NCBI RefSeq assembly: GCF_025290915.1
Contig: NZ_JAOCQE010000017.1
Coordinates: 1 to 50,262, forward strand
DNA from: Streptomyces sp. 15-116A
GTDB lineage: Bacteria > Actinomycetota > Actinomycetes > Streptomycetales > Streptomycetaceae
Direction: 5' to 3'
Length of the DNA: 50,262 nucleotides
Under the pieces are notes generated by a model. The model was not told the origin of the DNA and did not search any database. It saw only the letters and a program-made list of their open reading frames with translations. The first letter of the stretch is position 1, and each line of letters starts with the position of its first letter. Made by a program: the position numbers and the translations under genes. Of this stretch, positions 1 through 6,931 are shown in pieces.

Positions 1-57
1 CTGCCGCTGGCCGCTGCGGCTCCCGCGGTGTACCTGCTGGGCCGGGTCGTCGCCTGA
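1..57 (+). CDS. C-terminal end of an unidentified membrane protein (partial)
   Basis: The window opens inside a reading frame whose last 18 residues are strongly hydrophobic (Leu/Ala/Val-rich, ending GRVVA) before a TGA at 55-57. This resembles the last membrane helix of an integral membrane protein such as a transporter. Too little is present to name a family; the next gene starts 137 bases later on the same strand. Confidence 0.45.
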   Translation: MPLAAAAPAVYLLGRVVA

Positions 58-193
58 GACGCGTCAAGCCTCATGAGGCCCCTCCGGTGTCACAGATGAT
101 CGACAATTTCTCGTCCGCCCTTCCGCACGGAGTTACCCTCGCGCTGGGCGGCCGGCCGGTCGTCGGGGTCGGCCTGGGTGGGGGACACACCGC

Positions 194-934
194 ATGCGTG
201 CACTGCGAATACTGCTCGTCGTCGTCGTGATACTCGGCGGTCTCTTCGTGATCGCCGACCGCGTCGCGGTCAACTTCGCCGAGGGCGAGGCCGCGGACCG
301 GCTGAAGGCGACCGAGAACCTCGCGGACACCCCCGACGTGTCCATCAAGGGCTTCCCGTTCCTCACCCAGGTCGCAGGCGGCAGCCTCGACGAGGTCGAG
401 GTGGGCATCCAGGACTACGAGGCCACCGCGGGCGACGGCGCACAGAAGATCCGTATCGACGATCTGCGCGCCGACATGAAGGGCGTCGAGTTCTCCGGCG
501 ACTTCCGCTCGGCCACGGCGAGCAGCGCCACCGGCACCGCGACCGTGTCGTACGACGAGCTGCTGAAGACCGCCGAGTCCGAGCCGACGCAGGTCGCCCC
601 GGGCGTCACCGCGAACGTCGTCGGGCTGTCCGACGGCGGCAACGGGAAGATCAAGGTCGAGGTCGAGGCCACCGTGCTCGGCACCAAGCTGCCCGAGCCG
701 GTGTACGTGCTCAGCTCGGTGAAGGTCGTGGACGGCGACACCGTGCGCGTGCAGGCCGACGCGCTGCCCAAGTTCGGGTCGATCACGCTGCCCGAGTCGC
801 GCGTGCGGAAGATCACCGACTTCCAGCAGAGGATCGACGGTCTGCCGGGCGGCATCCGGCTGGACAAGGTCGAGGCGGGGGAGTCGGGCGTGCACATCAC
901 GGTCGAGGGCTCCGACGTCCGGCTGGCCGGATAG
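194..934 (+). CDS. LmeA family (DUF2993) phospholipid-binding protein
   Basis: A 246-residue protein with one N-terminal hydrophobic segment (about residues 5-21, signal peptide or anchor) and an exported remainder. The block VSIKGFPFLTQ near residue 50, followed by alternating hydrophobic strands, is the hallmark of DUF2993, the family of mycobacterial LmeA, which binds phospholipids in the periplasm and supports lipomannan maturation. That role in this organism is inference from the family. The ATG at 194 is chosen because the hydrophobic segment begins directly after it; the overlapping frame at 178 is a shadow. Roughly 170 bases separate it from the following sulfur block, so it is probably transcribed alone. 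Confidence 0.85.
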   Translation: MRALRILLVVVVILGGLFVIADRVAVNFAEGEAADRLKATENLADTPDVSIKGFPFLTQVAGGSLDEVEVGIQDYEATAGDGAQKIRIDDLRADMKGVEFSGDFRSATASSATGTATVSYDELLKTAESEPTQVAPGVTANVVGLSDGGNGKIKVEVEATVLGTKLPEPVYVLSSVKVVDGDTVRVQADALPKFGSITLPESRVRKITDFQQRIDGLPGGIRLDKVEAGESGVHITVEGSDVRLAG

Positions 935-1069
935 TCCGACACGTGAGACTCCGGTGTCCGTAGGGCAGATGGGCGCCGGACGCGGGCGGTGAGGGGCCCG
1001 TAGGAGGAGAGGCGAGGGAGTCGATCGTCCTGCCATACGGACGATCGCGTCTCACGATACGACACGCCG

Positions 1070-1099
1070 GTGACATGGCCGCCCCGGCGTCCCTACGAT
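1070..1099 (+). promoter_or_regulatory. Promoter of the cysteine leader / sulfurtransferase operon
   Basis: GTGACA (1070-1075) and TACGAT (1094-1099) are separated by 18 bases and form a good housekeeping-type promoter. The hexamer ends seven bases before an ATG at 1107, so transcription should begin at or next to that start codon, giving a leaderless mRNA. Confidence 0.65.
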
Positions 1100-1106
1100 C
1101 GAGCCC

Positions 1107-1187
1107 ATGAAGCGACAGGCGGATCTCACGAAGCGGCGGGCAGTAGACCTGTGCCGTGTCGCCGCCATGCTCTGTCGCACCTTCTGA
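1107..1187 (+). CDS. Putative cysteine-sensing leader peptide
   Basis: A 26-codon ORF, basic at its N-terminus, containing RRAVDLCRVAAMLCR. It lies 126 bases before the thiosulfate sulfurtransferase start. Streptomyces sulfur-metabolism operons commonly carry short leader peptides with the pattern RRxVDLxRVxxxxCR, annotated as putative leader peptides, and cysteine-codon uORFs act as attenuators in mycobacteria. Here two Cys codons (1152-1154 and 1173-1175 region) are placed near the end, so ribosome stalling at low charged tRNA-Cys could change folding of the downstream leader. It has no Shine-Dalgarno sequence but a promoter placed for leaderless translation. The ORF is seen; the attenuation role is inference. 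Confidence 0.7.
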   Translation: MKRQADLTKRRAVDLCRVAAMLCRTF

Positions 1188-1313
1188 GCGGACGCCTCGA
1201 CGTCCGTATTCCCCCTGCCCGGATCCCGGGCCACCCGTGTGCCGGTCCCGTACGACCGCGCGCACTTTTGTGACTTGCACGCCCCGCCGCAACTGCCCCG
1301 GAGGAGAAGAAGC
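1188..1313 (+). promoter_or_regulatory. Leader region between Cys peptide and sulfurtransferase; candidate attenuator
   Basis: The stretch holds two small hairpins, GGACG/CGTCC (1190-1194 with 1201-1205) and GCCCGG/CCGGGC (1217-1222 with 1226-1231, three-base loop), then a long single-stranded-looking tract and a strong ribosome binding site GGAGGAG (1300-1306). No hairpin followed by a T-run is present, so control could act on translation or through Rho rather than an intrinsic terminator. Confidence 0.4.
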
Positions 1314-2159
1314 ATGAGCCGCAGCGACGTCCTGGTCGACGCCGATTGGCTCCAGGAGCACCTGGACGACCCGACCATCGCCATCGTCGAGGTGGACGAG
1401 GACACGTCCGCCTACGACAAGAACCACATCAAGAACGCCATCCGGATCGACTGGACCAAGGACCTGCAGGACCCGGTCCGCCGTGACTTCGTCGACCAGG
1501 CCGGCTTCGAGAAGCTCCTGTCGGACAAGGGCATCGCCAACGACCACACGGTCATCCTGTACGGCGGCAACAACAACTGGTTCGCCTCGTACGCCTACTG
1601 GTACTTCAAGCTGTACGGCCACGAGAACGTCAAGCTCCTCGACGGCGGCCGCAAGAAGTGGGAGCTCGACGCCCGCGAGCTGGTGCCGGGCGACGAGGTG
1701 CCGGAGCGGCCGAAGACCGACTACAAGGCCAAGCCGCAGGACACCTCGATCCGTGCCTTCCGTGACGACGTCGTCGCCGCGATCGGCTCGCAGAACCTGG
1801 TCGACGTGCGCTCGCCCGACGAGTTCTCCGGCAAGCTGCTCGCCCCGGCCCACCTGCCGCAGGAGCAGTCGCAGCGCCCGGGTCACGTGCCGAGCGCGAA
1901 GAACATCCCGTGGTCGAAGAACGCCAACGACGATGGCACCTTCAAGTCGGACGAGGAGCTCAAGGAGCTCTACGCCGAGGAGAACGTCGACCTCGCCAAG
2001 GACACCATCGCGTACTGCCGCATCGGTGAGCGTTCCGCGCTGACCTGGTTCGTGCTGCACGAGCTGCTCGGCGTCGAGAACGTCAAGAACTACGACGGCT
2101 CCTGGACCGAGTACGGCTCGCTCGTCGGCGTGCCGATCGAGCTCGGCCCCGGCAAGTAA
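1314..2159 (+). CDS. sseA: Thiosulfate sulfurtransferase (tandem rhodanese)
   Basis: A 281-residue two-domain rhodanese that moves sulfane sulfur from thiosulfate (or 3-mercaptopyruvate) to an acceptor such as cyanide or a protein thiol. The N-terminal rhodanese domain (about 10-130) lacks the catalytic cysteine; the C-terminal domain carries the active-site loop CRIGERS at residues 235-241, with Cys235 as the persulfide carrier. Family members in actinobacteria are named SseA, CysA or CysA2. The start at 1314 is set by GGAGGAG at 1300-1306; a longer frame from 1239 has no such site. The DUF1416 gene follows after 42 bases and is its usual partner, so the two are probably cotranscribed and controlled by the upstream cysteine leader. 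Confidence 0.95.
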   Translation: MSRSDVLVDADWLQEHLDDPTIAIVEVDEDTSAYDKNHIKNAIRIDWTKDLQDPVRRDFVDQAGFEKLLSDKGIANDHTVILYGGNNNWFASYAYWYFKLYGHENVKLLDGGRKKWELDARELVPGDEVPERPKTDYKAKPQDTSIRAFRDDVVAAIGSQNLVDVRSPDEFSGKLLAPAHLPQEQSQRPGHVPSAKNIPWSKNANDDGTFKSDEELKELYAEENVDLAKDTIAYCRIGERSALTWFVLHELLGVENVKNYDGSWTEYGSLVGVPIELGPGK

Positions 2160-2201
2160 TCCCTCCCGACCGACCTTTCCAGACCCCTTCAGGAGTAAGA
2201 C

Positions 2202-2489
2202 ATGTGCGGTGCGAAGGCCGGCGGCCCGGACGCCTCGACGATCAAGCCCGGTGAGACCACCATCCAGGGTCAGGTGACCCGCGACGGCGAGCCGGTGACG
2301 GGCTACGTCCGTCTGCTGGACTCGACCGGCGAGTTCACCGCGGAGGTGCCCACCTCCGCGACCGGACAGTTCCGTTTCTACGCGGCCGAGGGCACGTGGA
2401 CCGTCCGCGCGCTGGTGCCCGGCGCCACCGCCGACCGCACGGTCGTCGCCCAGCAGGGCGGGCTGGCCGAGGTCGCGATCGCGGTCTGA
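2202..2489 (+). CDS. DUF1416 protein, SseC-like partner of sulfurtransferase
   Basis: A 95-residue protein beginning MCGAKAGG, with an early cysteine and a compact beta-rich body (GQVTRDGEPVTGYVRLLD, later TWTVRALVPG) like a carboxypeptidase-regulatory or transthyretin-type sandwich. DUF1416 proteins (mycobacterial SseC) sit directly after rhodanese genes throughout actinobacteria and are thought to act with them in sulfur transfer; the exact reaction is not known to me. AGGAG about ten bases upstream supports this start. It is the last gene before a strong hairpin. Confidence 0.9.
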   Translation: MCGAKAGGPDASTIKPGETTIQGQVTRDGEPVTGYVRLLDSTGEFTAEVPTSATGQFRFYAAEGTWTVRALVPGATADRTVVAQQGGLAEVAIAV

Positions 2490-2508
2490 GGTCGCTCACC
2501 CGGCTGCG

Positions 2509-2549
2509 AGGGCCGCATCCCACGGGTTGGACTCCCGGGGTGCGGCCCT
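2509..2549 (+). terminator. Hairpin terminator after sulfurtransferase operon
   Basis: AGGGCCGCATCCC (2509-2521) pairs with GGGGTGCGGCCCT (2537-2549), 12 of 13 positions, with a 15-base loop. It starts 20 bases after the DUF1416 stop. There is no T-run, as is usual in Streptomyces. Confidence 0.65.
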
Positions 2550-2577
2550 TCGCCGTGCCCGGACCTACGCTGGTCGT

Positions 2578-2853
2578 ATGTATGCGCGCAGGCGCCACGT
2601 CTACTTCGCCCTGATGGGCACGTGCGTCGGGCTGTTCGTCCTGGCCTGGGCCGTCGTGCGGCTGTGGTCCGTGCCCGTGGCCGTGGGCATGTGCGTGGTG
2701 GCCATGGTCATCCCGCCGGTCGCCGCGATGATCGCGAACCGGCGGGGGCCGGAGGACCGCTGGTGGGACGATCCCTCCGGTGATCCGCAGTCGGACGAGT
2801 GGTGGGACGAGCTGGACGGCAAGAAACGGCCCGGAGGGCCGCCCGCTCAGTAG
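2578..2853 (+). CDS. DUF3099 small membrane protein
   Basis: A 91-residue protein starting MYARRRHVYFALMG. Two hydrophobic helices (about residues 9-27 and 32-50) are followed by a polar tail rich in Trp, Asp and Gly (RWWDDPSGD, EWWDELDG). This layout and its place beside the DUF1416 gene match the actinobacterial DUF3099 family, whose function is unknown. TACGCT at 2566-2571 lies six bases before the ATG, so the mRNA is probably leaderless and independent of the upstream operon, which ends in a hairpin. Its 3' end overlaps the convergent DsrE-like gene by seven bases. Confidence 0.8.
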   Translation: MYARRRHVYFALMGTCVGLFVLAWAVVRLWSVPVAVGMCVVAMVIPPVAAMIANRRGPEDRWWDDPSGDPQSDEWWDELDGKKRPGGPPAQ

Positions 2854-3209
2854 ACGAGCGCCTGGGTGTCCTCGCCGAGGGACTCCTGGACGAAGACCTG
2901 CGCGCCCGCGATCCGTACGCCCTCGATGACGTCCTTCTCCGTGATGTCGCGGCGGGCCGCGCACTGGGTGCACAGCGTGATGCGGCCGGCCGCGAGGATC
3001 GAGTCCAGCAGGTCCGGGAGCGGGGCGGCGTGCGGCAGCTCGAACTCGGCGGCGCGGCCCGGCAGGGCGAACCACGAGGACTCACCGGTGAGCCACAGCG
3101 AGACGTCCACGCCGCTGGCCGCGGCCACCGCCGCCACCGTGAACGCCTGCGAGCAGCGTTCGGGGGCATCCGCCCCCGCGGTCACCTTGATCACGAGCTT
3201 CTTCGCCAT
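2847..3209 (-). CDS. DsrE/DsrF-like sulfur-relay protein
   Basis: A 120-residue protein with the DsrE/TusD fold signature: an N-terminal strand KKLVIKVTAG, a conserved helix and a CTQC pair at residues 80-83 where related proteins carry a persulfide. DsrE-like proteins shuttle sulfur between sulfurtransferases and acceptors, which fits the rhodanese operon 700 bases away, although it is transcribed in the opposite direction. The identity of the acceptor cannot be told from the sequence. Confidence 0.85.
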   Translation of the reverse strand: MAKKLVIKVTAGADAPERCSQAFTVAAVAAASGVDVSLWLTGESSWFALPGRAAEFELPHAAPLPDLLDSILAAGRITLCTQCAARRDITEKDVIEGVRIAGAQVFVQESLGEDTQALVY

Positions 3210-3310
3210 GGCCGAATCGTAATCATGGCCGCTACAACCCGCGCCGTGGCCGGTGGGTCTCCTGTGCGCGCGCAGCGGAATGCGCGCTTCACCTTCTGTG
3301 GGGGGACGTC

Positions 3311-4189
3311 TTGGAACAACCCGAAGAAGTGGTCCACGACCCGGATGCGGCGAGATCGTCCGAAGTGGGCGGGACCGTCGAGGCGGCCGAGCGGTCTGCG
3401 GGTGCGCAGGCTCCTGCCGGTGCGGTGGCTCCTGCCGGTGTGGTGGCTCCTGCCGGGGCAGAGGCGCTCGCCGGTGAGGCGGTGCCGGGGAAGCGGAGGC
3501 GGGGGCGTACCGCCGCGCTGATCGCCGGCGCCGCCGTGCTCGGGATCGTCGCCGGCACGTGCACCGGGTATCTCGTGCAGGCCGAGCGTGAGCCGACCAG
3601 GCTGCCGTCGCTGGCCCAGACGGAGCTGAAGCAGGACAAGGGCCCCGGCCCCGAGCCGCTCCCGGCGGCGCAGGACCGCCGGATGAAGACCGACGGCGAT
3701 CTGCGCAGGCTGCTGCTGAAGAAGCCGCGGGGCGCCGAGGACGCCGAGTTCGTGGCGTCCGACGGCTGGTTCAGCATCGAGCAGTACGCGTCGGTGTACA
3801 CCAACTCGGACGTGATGTTCACCGACCTGGTCACCGACGACCTGCGCCGGGTCGCCGCGACCGCCTGGGAGAAGGGCGGACTGGTCGTCGAGATCCGGCT
3901 GGTGCAGTTCCGGCAGGAGGAGCAGCTGTCGGCCGGCTCCTACGCCGACAACAACCATCACTGGGCGGGCAAGAAGGCCGGCACCGACAGCTGGGAGATC
4001 CCCGGCGCCGTCAACGGCGAGGCGTACGTCCACGCGGCGACCCGGGAGCCCGGCTACCTGCCCTACTACACCGCCGAGGCGCACGTTTGGCGCGGTGACA
4101 TCTCGATGGAGATCTGGCTGACGGCCGACAAGCCGATCAGCAGGTCGACCATCCTCGACCTGGCCGAGCGGCAGCTGGAGCGGCTGTGA
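3311..4189 (+). CDS. Membrane-anchored exported protein, first of three paralogues
   Basis: A 292-residue protein I cannot assign to a named family. Residues 1-60 are cytoplasmic and Ala/Pro/Gly-rich with a tandem repeat APAGAV; about 68-90 form one membrane helix (AALIAGAAVLGIVAGTC); the remaining 200 residues should be outside the cell and contain VASDGWFSIEQYA and LRRVAATAWEKGG, both echoed in the third gene of the operon. The TTG start at 3311 follows GGGGGA (3301-3306). The next gene begins with a GTG overlapping this TGA, so translation is coupled. No catalytic motif is visible; a surface or envelope role is inference. Confidence 0.75.
   Translation: MEQPEEVVHDPDAARSSEVGGTVEAAERSAGAQAPAGAVAPAGVVAPAGAEALAGEAVPGKRRRGRTAALIAGAAVLGIVAGTCTGYLVQAEREPTRLPSLAQTELKQDKGPGPEPLPAAQDRRMKTDGDLRRLLLKKPRGAEDAEFVASDGWFSIEQYASVYTNSDVMFTDLVTDDLRRVAATAWEKGGLVVEIRLVQFRQEEQLSAGSYADNNHHWAGKKAGTDSWEIPGAVNGEAYVHAATREPGYLPYYTAEAHVWRGDISMEIWLTADKPISRSTILDLAERQLERL
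3409..3462 (+). repeat. In-frame 18-bp tandem repeat
   Basis: Units starting GGCTCCTGCCGG at 3409, 3427 and 3445 (the third diverges at its end) encode repeated APAG(A/V)V in the cytoplasmic tail of the first paralogue. Copy number may vary between strains. Confidence 0.8.
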
Positions 4190-5205
4190 CCGACAACCCG
4201 ACCAACGACACGACGCCGGCCGACACCGCACCGGCCGACACGACACCGGCCGACGCGGCCCCGGCGGTCCCCGCGCCGAGTGATCCGGCGCCCGCCGAGG
4301 CGGCCTCCGCTGATGCGGCTTCGACTGCTCCGGCGTCGAGCGACCCGGCCCCCGTCGACCACGCCCCGCAGGCGCTGAAGCCCACGCCCGTACCCCCGCC
4401 CGACGGGCCCGCCCCCGACGGTGCCGTGCCCCCCGAGGGCGGAGCCAAGCCCCGGCGGCGGGGGCGGGTGCTGCGGATTGCCGGTGGGGTGTTGCTGGCC
4501 GTTGCCGTGCTCGGTGGGACCGGGTACACCGTGGTGACGGTGAACGGGGCCGACCGGGACGCGGGCGCCCCGGTCTGGGAGTTCCCCGCGACGCCGAAGG
4601 ACGAGGGACGGGCGGCGAAGGCGGGCGAGGACGGCGGGCTCGCCGGGATGCTCGTGTCGTACGAGGACTCCGGCTGGGAACGAGGTCCGGACATCGGGGA
4701 GTTCGGCCCCGAGGCCGTGCTCGGCGGGGAACGTGCCACCGCCCTGCGCAAGGAGCGGCTGAGCTGGCTGCCGCGCAGCATGCGCAAGCAGATGGAGAAG
4801 GAGATCGACCGGCAGCACCTCACGGGCGTGGCGATGCGCAGCTACCAGAGCCTCGCCGGGACCTCGTGGAGCGTCACGGACGAGACCCTGACCATGAGCA
4901 TCGAACTGGCCCAGATGGAGAGCGGAACCACCGTACGGCAGCGCGCACGGGCCCAGATCCGGTTCCTCGATGCCATGGACTCCCTCCGCAAGGGCCCGAG
5001 GATCAAGGGCCACAAGGACGCCCGCTGCTACCTGGCGCCCAAGGACGACGAGGAAGACCTGGACACGATGGTCTGCACCGCCTACGTCGGCAACGTGCTG
5101 GTGACCGCGAGCGCGGCCGGAACCGCGCCGCTCGACACGAAGGGGGCCGCGATGCTGCTGCGCCGCCAGCTCGACCGGATCCAGGAACCGGGGAAGGCCG
5201 TATGA
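4186..5205 (+). CDS. Membrane-anchored exported protein, second of three paralogues
   Basis: A 339-residue protein with an unusually long low-complexity cytoplasmic N-terminus (residues 1-85, repeated ADTAPAD/ADTTPAD and other Pro-Ala-Asp segments), a basic patch KPRRRGRVLR, one membrane helix (about 97-117) and an extracytoplasmic domain of about 220 residues. Two cysteines (CYLAPKDDEED and MVCTAYVGN) could form a disulfide outside the cell. Its start GTG shares bases with the previous stop (GTGA) and its own stop overlaps the next start (ATGA). It has the same plan as its neighbours; function unknown. Confidence 0.75.
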   Translation: MTDNPTNDTTPADTAPADTTPADAAPAVPAPSDPAPAEAASADAASTAPASSDPAPVDHAPQALKPTPVPPPDGPAPDGAVPPEGGAKPRRRGRVLRIAGGVLLAVAVLGGTGYTVVTVNGADRDAGAPVWEFPATPKDEGRAAKAGEDGGLAGMLVSYEDSGWERGPDIGEFGPEAVLGGERATALRKERLSWLPRSMRKQMEKEIDRQHLTGVAMRSYQSLAGTSWSVTDETLTMSIELAQMESGTTVRQRARAQIRFLDAMDSLRKGPRIKGHKDARCYLAPKDDEEDLDTMVCTAYVGNVLVTASAAGTAPLDTKGAAMLLRRQLDRIQEPGKAV

Positions 5206-6086
5206 GCGAGCAGATCGTCACCGAGGCGAGCGCGACCGAGGAGCCGGTGCCGGTTCCTCCCGTCCCGGCCCCGCCCGTGGCTGTCACCGTGACGCCGCCC
5301 CCGCCCGCGCCGCCGGTCAAGCGGGACCGCCGGGTCCTGCGTGCCGTGCTGCGCTGGACCGCCGCCGTCGTCGTGTTCGCCGCGGTCGGCGCGTCCACCG
5401 CGTACGGGATCACGCGGATGGAGCGGACGGACGTACCCGGACTGGCCACCGAGCCGGACGGGCGCTGGGACTACCCGACGCTCACCCGGCCGCCGCTGCC
5501 GTCCGGCAGCCCCGGACCGCAGTCCGAGGCGAACCTGGCCGGCACGCACCACGCCGACCTGCGCGAACTCGTCCTGCCCGCGCCCGAGAGGGCCGAGCAG
5601 GACCCGGCGCTGCGCGGCACGGACGGCTGGCTGAAGACGGACGTCTTCCTGAAGGAGTACGCGCACAACGACGACCGCGAGGAGTTCGGGGACCAGCTCG
5701 CCGTCCACGCCCTGCGGCACATCGCCGCCCGCGGCTGGACCATGCCGGACGGCACCCGCACGCGGATCTACCTGCTGCAGTTCAACACCGCGGCCGTCGT
5801 GGACGCCCTGATCCAGGACGGCCTCACCCCGACCATCAGCCCCCGGTACCCGCTGCGCGGCGCCGAGGACTCGGAGTGGGACGAGAAGTTCCTGAGCCGG
5901 GAGCACGTCGAAGGGGTGCGCACGACCGCCTACGTGGAGAACGGGTCCTACGGCGACGAGCAGGTGCGCCAGGCCTACCTCACGTCCGGCGACACGCTCG
6001 CCGTGATCGTGCAGTCCCGCAAGGGCGGCGCCGAGGCCGTCCCGTTCTGGCAGACGGTGCTGCTCCAGGGGCAGCTGCTGGCCTGA
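5202..6086 (+). CDS. Membrane-anchored exported protein, third of three paralogues
   Basis: A 294-residue protein with a Pro/Val-rich cytoplasmic N-terminus, a basic stretch KRDRRVLRAVLR, one membrane helix (about 50-70) and an exported domain. GTDGWLKTDVFLKEYA and LRHIAARGWTMPDGTRTRIYLLQF align by eye with VASDGWFSIEQYASVY and LRRVAATAWEKGGLVVEIRLVQF in the first gene, so these are paralogues. The ATG at 5202 overlaps the preceding TGA; the longer frame from 4866 is only an extension into the previous gene. Function unknown. Confidence 0.75.
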   Translation: MSEQIVTEASATEEPVPVPPVPAPPVAVTVTPPPPAPPVKRDRRVLRAVLRWTAAVVVFAAVGASTAYGITRMERTDVPGLATEPDGRWDYPTLTRPPLPSGSPGPQSEANLAGTHHADLRELVLPAPERAEQDPALRGTDGWLKTDVFLKEYAHNDDREEFGDQLAVHALRHIAARGWTMPDGTRTRIYLLQFNTAAVVDALIQDGLTPTISPRYPLRGAEDSEWDEKFLSREHVEGVRTTAYVENGSYGDEQVRQAYLTSGDTLAVIVQSRKGGAEAVPFWQTVLLQGQLLA

Positions 6087-6109
6087 CGCCGCGGGCGTAC
6101 CTCACAGGA

Positions 6110-6148
6110 AGGGCCGGACCCCGGACGCGTAAGCTGGGGGCCGGCCCT
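6110..6148 (+). terminator. Hairpin after the three-gene membrane operon
   Basis: AGGGCCGGACCCC (6110-6122) pairs with GGGGGCCGGCCCT (6136-6148) apart from one A/G mismatch. TAAGCT at 6130-6135 sits in the loop and could be the -10 of the following small gene, so the structure may end one transcript beside the start of another. Confidence 0.5.
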
Positions 6149-6182
6149 GTGCACACTCCGCACCCCGCTCAAGGAGCACCCC

Positions 6183-6281
6183 GTGGAACTCTTCTTCGAA
6201 ATCCTGTTGGTCCTGGTTGCCGTCGGCGTCCTCGCCTTCGCCGGGCTGACCGTGAAGAAGCTGTACCAGGGCCAGCGCTGA
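6183..6281 (+). CDS. 32-residue single-pass membrane peptide
   Basis: GTG at 6183 preceded by AAGGAG (6171-6176) opens a 32-codon frame: VELFFEI, an uninterrupted hydrophobic run of about 20 residues, then a basic tail KKLYQGQR. This is a classic single-helix small membrane protein with its C-terminus inside. It ends 23 bases before the nitrobindin-like gene and may be cotranscribed with it. Length, ribosome binding site and composition support a real gene; I know no function. Confidence 0.65.
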   Translation: MELFFEILLVLVAVGVLAFAGLTVKKLYQGQR

Positions 6282-6304
6282 GACGACGCTAGGAACTACT
6301 GCTC

Positions 6305-6880
6305 ATGATCGAGATCCCGTCCGACCTGCACAAGGACCTCGTCCCGCTCGCCTTCCTGCTGGGTAACTGGGCCGGCGCCGGCGTGCACGACTTCCCCGGC
6401 TCCGAGAAGTGCAACTTCGGGCAGGAGGTCGCCTTCACCCACGACGGCCGGGACTTCCTGGAGTACCGCTCGCACACCTGGGTCCTCGACAACGACGGCA
6501 ACAAGGTCAGGCCGCTGGAGTCCGAGCACGGCTTCTGGCGGATCGACGCCGAGCGCAAGGTCGAGGTGACGATGACCCGCGACGACGGCGTCATCGAGAT
6601 CTGGTACGGCGAGCTGGCCGACAAGAAGCCGCAGATCGACCTGGTGACCGACGCCGTGGCCCGCACCGCCGGCTCCCGCCCCTACAGCGGCGGCAAGCGG
6701 CTGTACGGCTACGTCAAGAGCGACCTGATGTGGGTCGGCGAGAAGCAGACCCCCGAGGTCGAGCTGCGCCCCTACATGTCGGCCCACCTGAAGAAGGCCG
6801 TCACCCCGGAGGAGGTCGAGCGCTGGGCCAAGGCCCTGCCCGACGATCTCCCGGACGACGGGATCGCCTTCTTCAAGTAG
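6305..6880 (+). CDS. Nitrobindin-like / FABP family protein (DUF1794)
   Basis: A 191-residue protein with the beta-barrel signature LLGNWAGAG; residues 20-26 match the nitrobindin motif GxWxGxG. Nitrobindins are ten-stranded barrels that bind ferric heme, react with nitric oxide and isomerise peroxynitrite. A conserved-looking MSAHLKKAV near the C-terminus contains the kind of histidine that serves as heme ligand in the family. Heme binding is therefore likely but inferred. It lies 51 bases before nur, which has its own promoter. Confidence 0.85.
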   Translation: MIEIPSDLHKDLVPLAFLLGNWAGAGVHDFPGSEKCNFGQEVAFTHDGRDFLEYRSHTWVLDNDGNKVRPLESEHGFWRIDAERKVEVTMTRDDGVIEIWYGELADKKPQIDLVTDAVARTAGSRPYSGGKRLYGYVKSDLMWVGEKQTPEVELRPYMSAHLKKAVTPEEVERWAKALPDDLPDDGIAFFK

Positions 6881-6931
6881 GTTCCCGCCGCACAAGCGGG
6901 TTCCCGGGGCACACCGCCTAGACTTTCCGGT

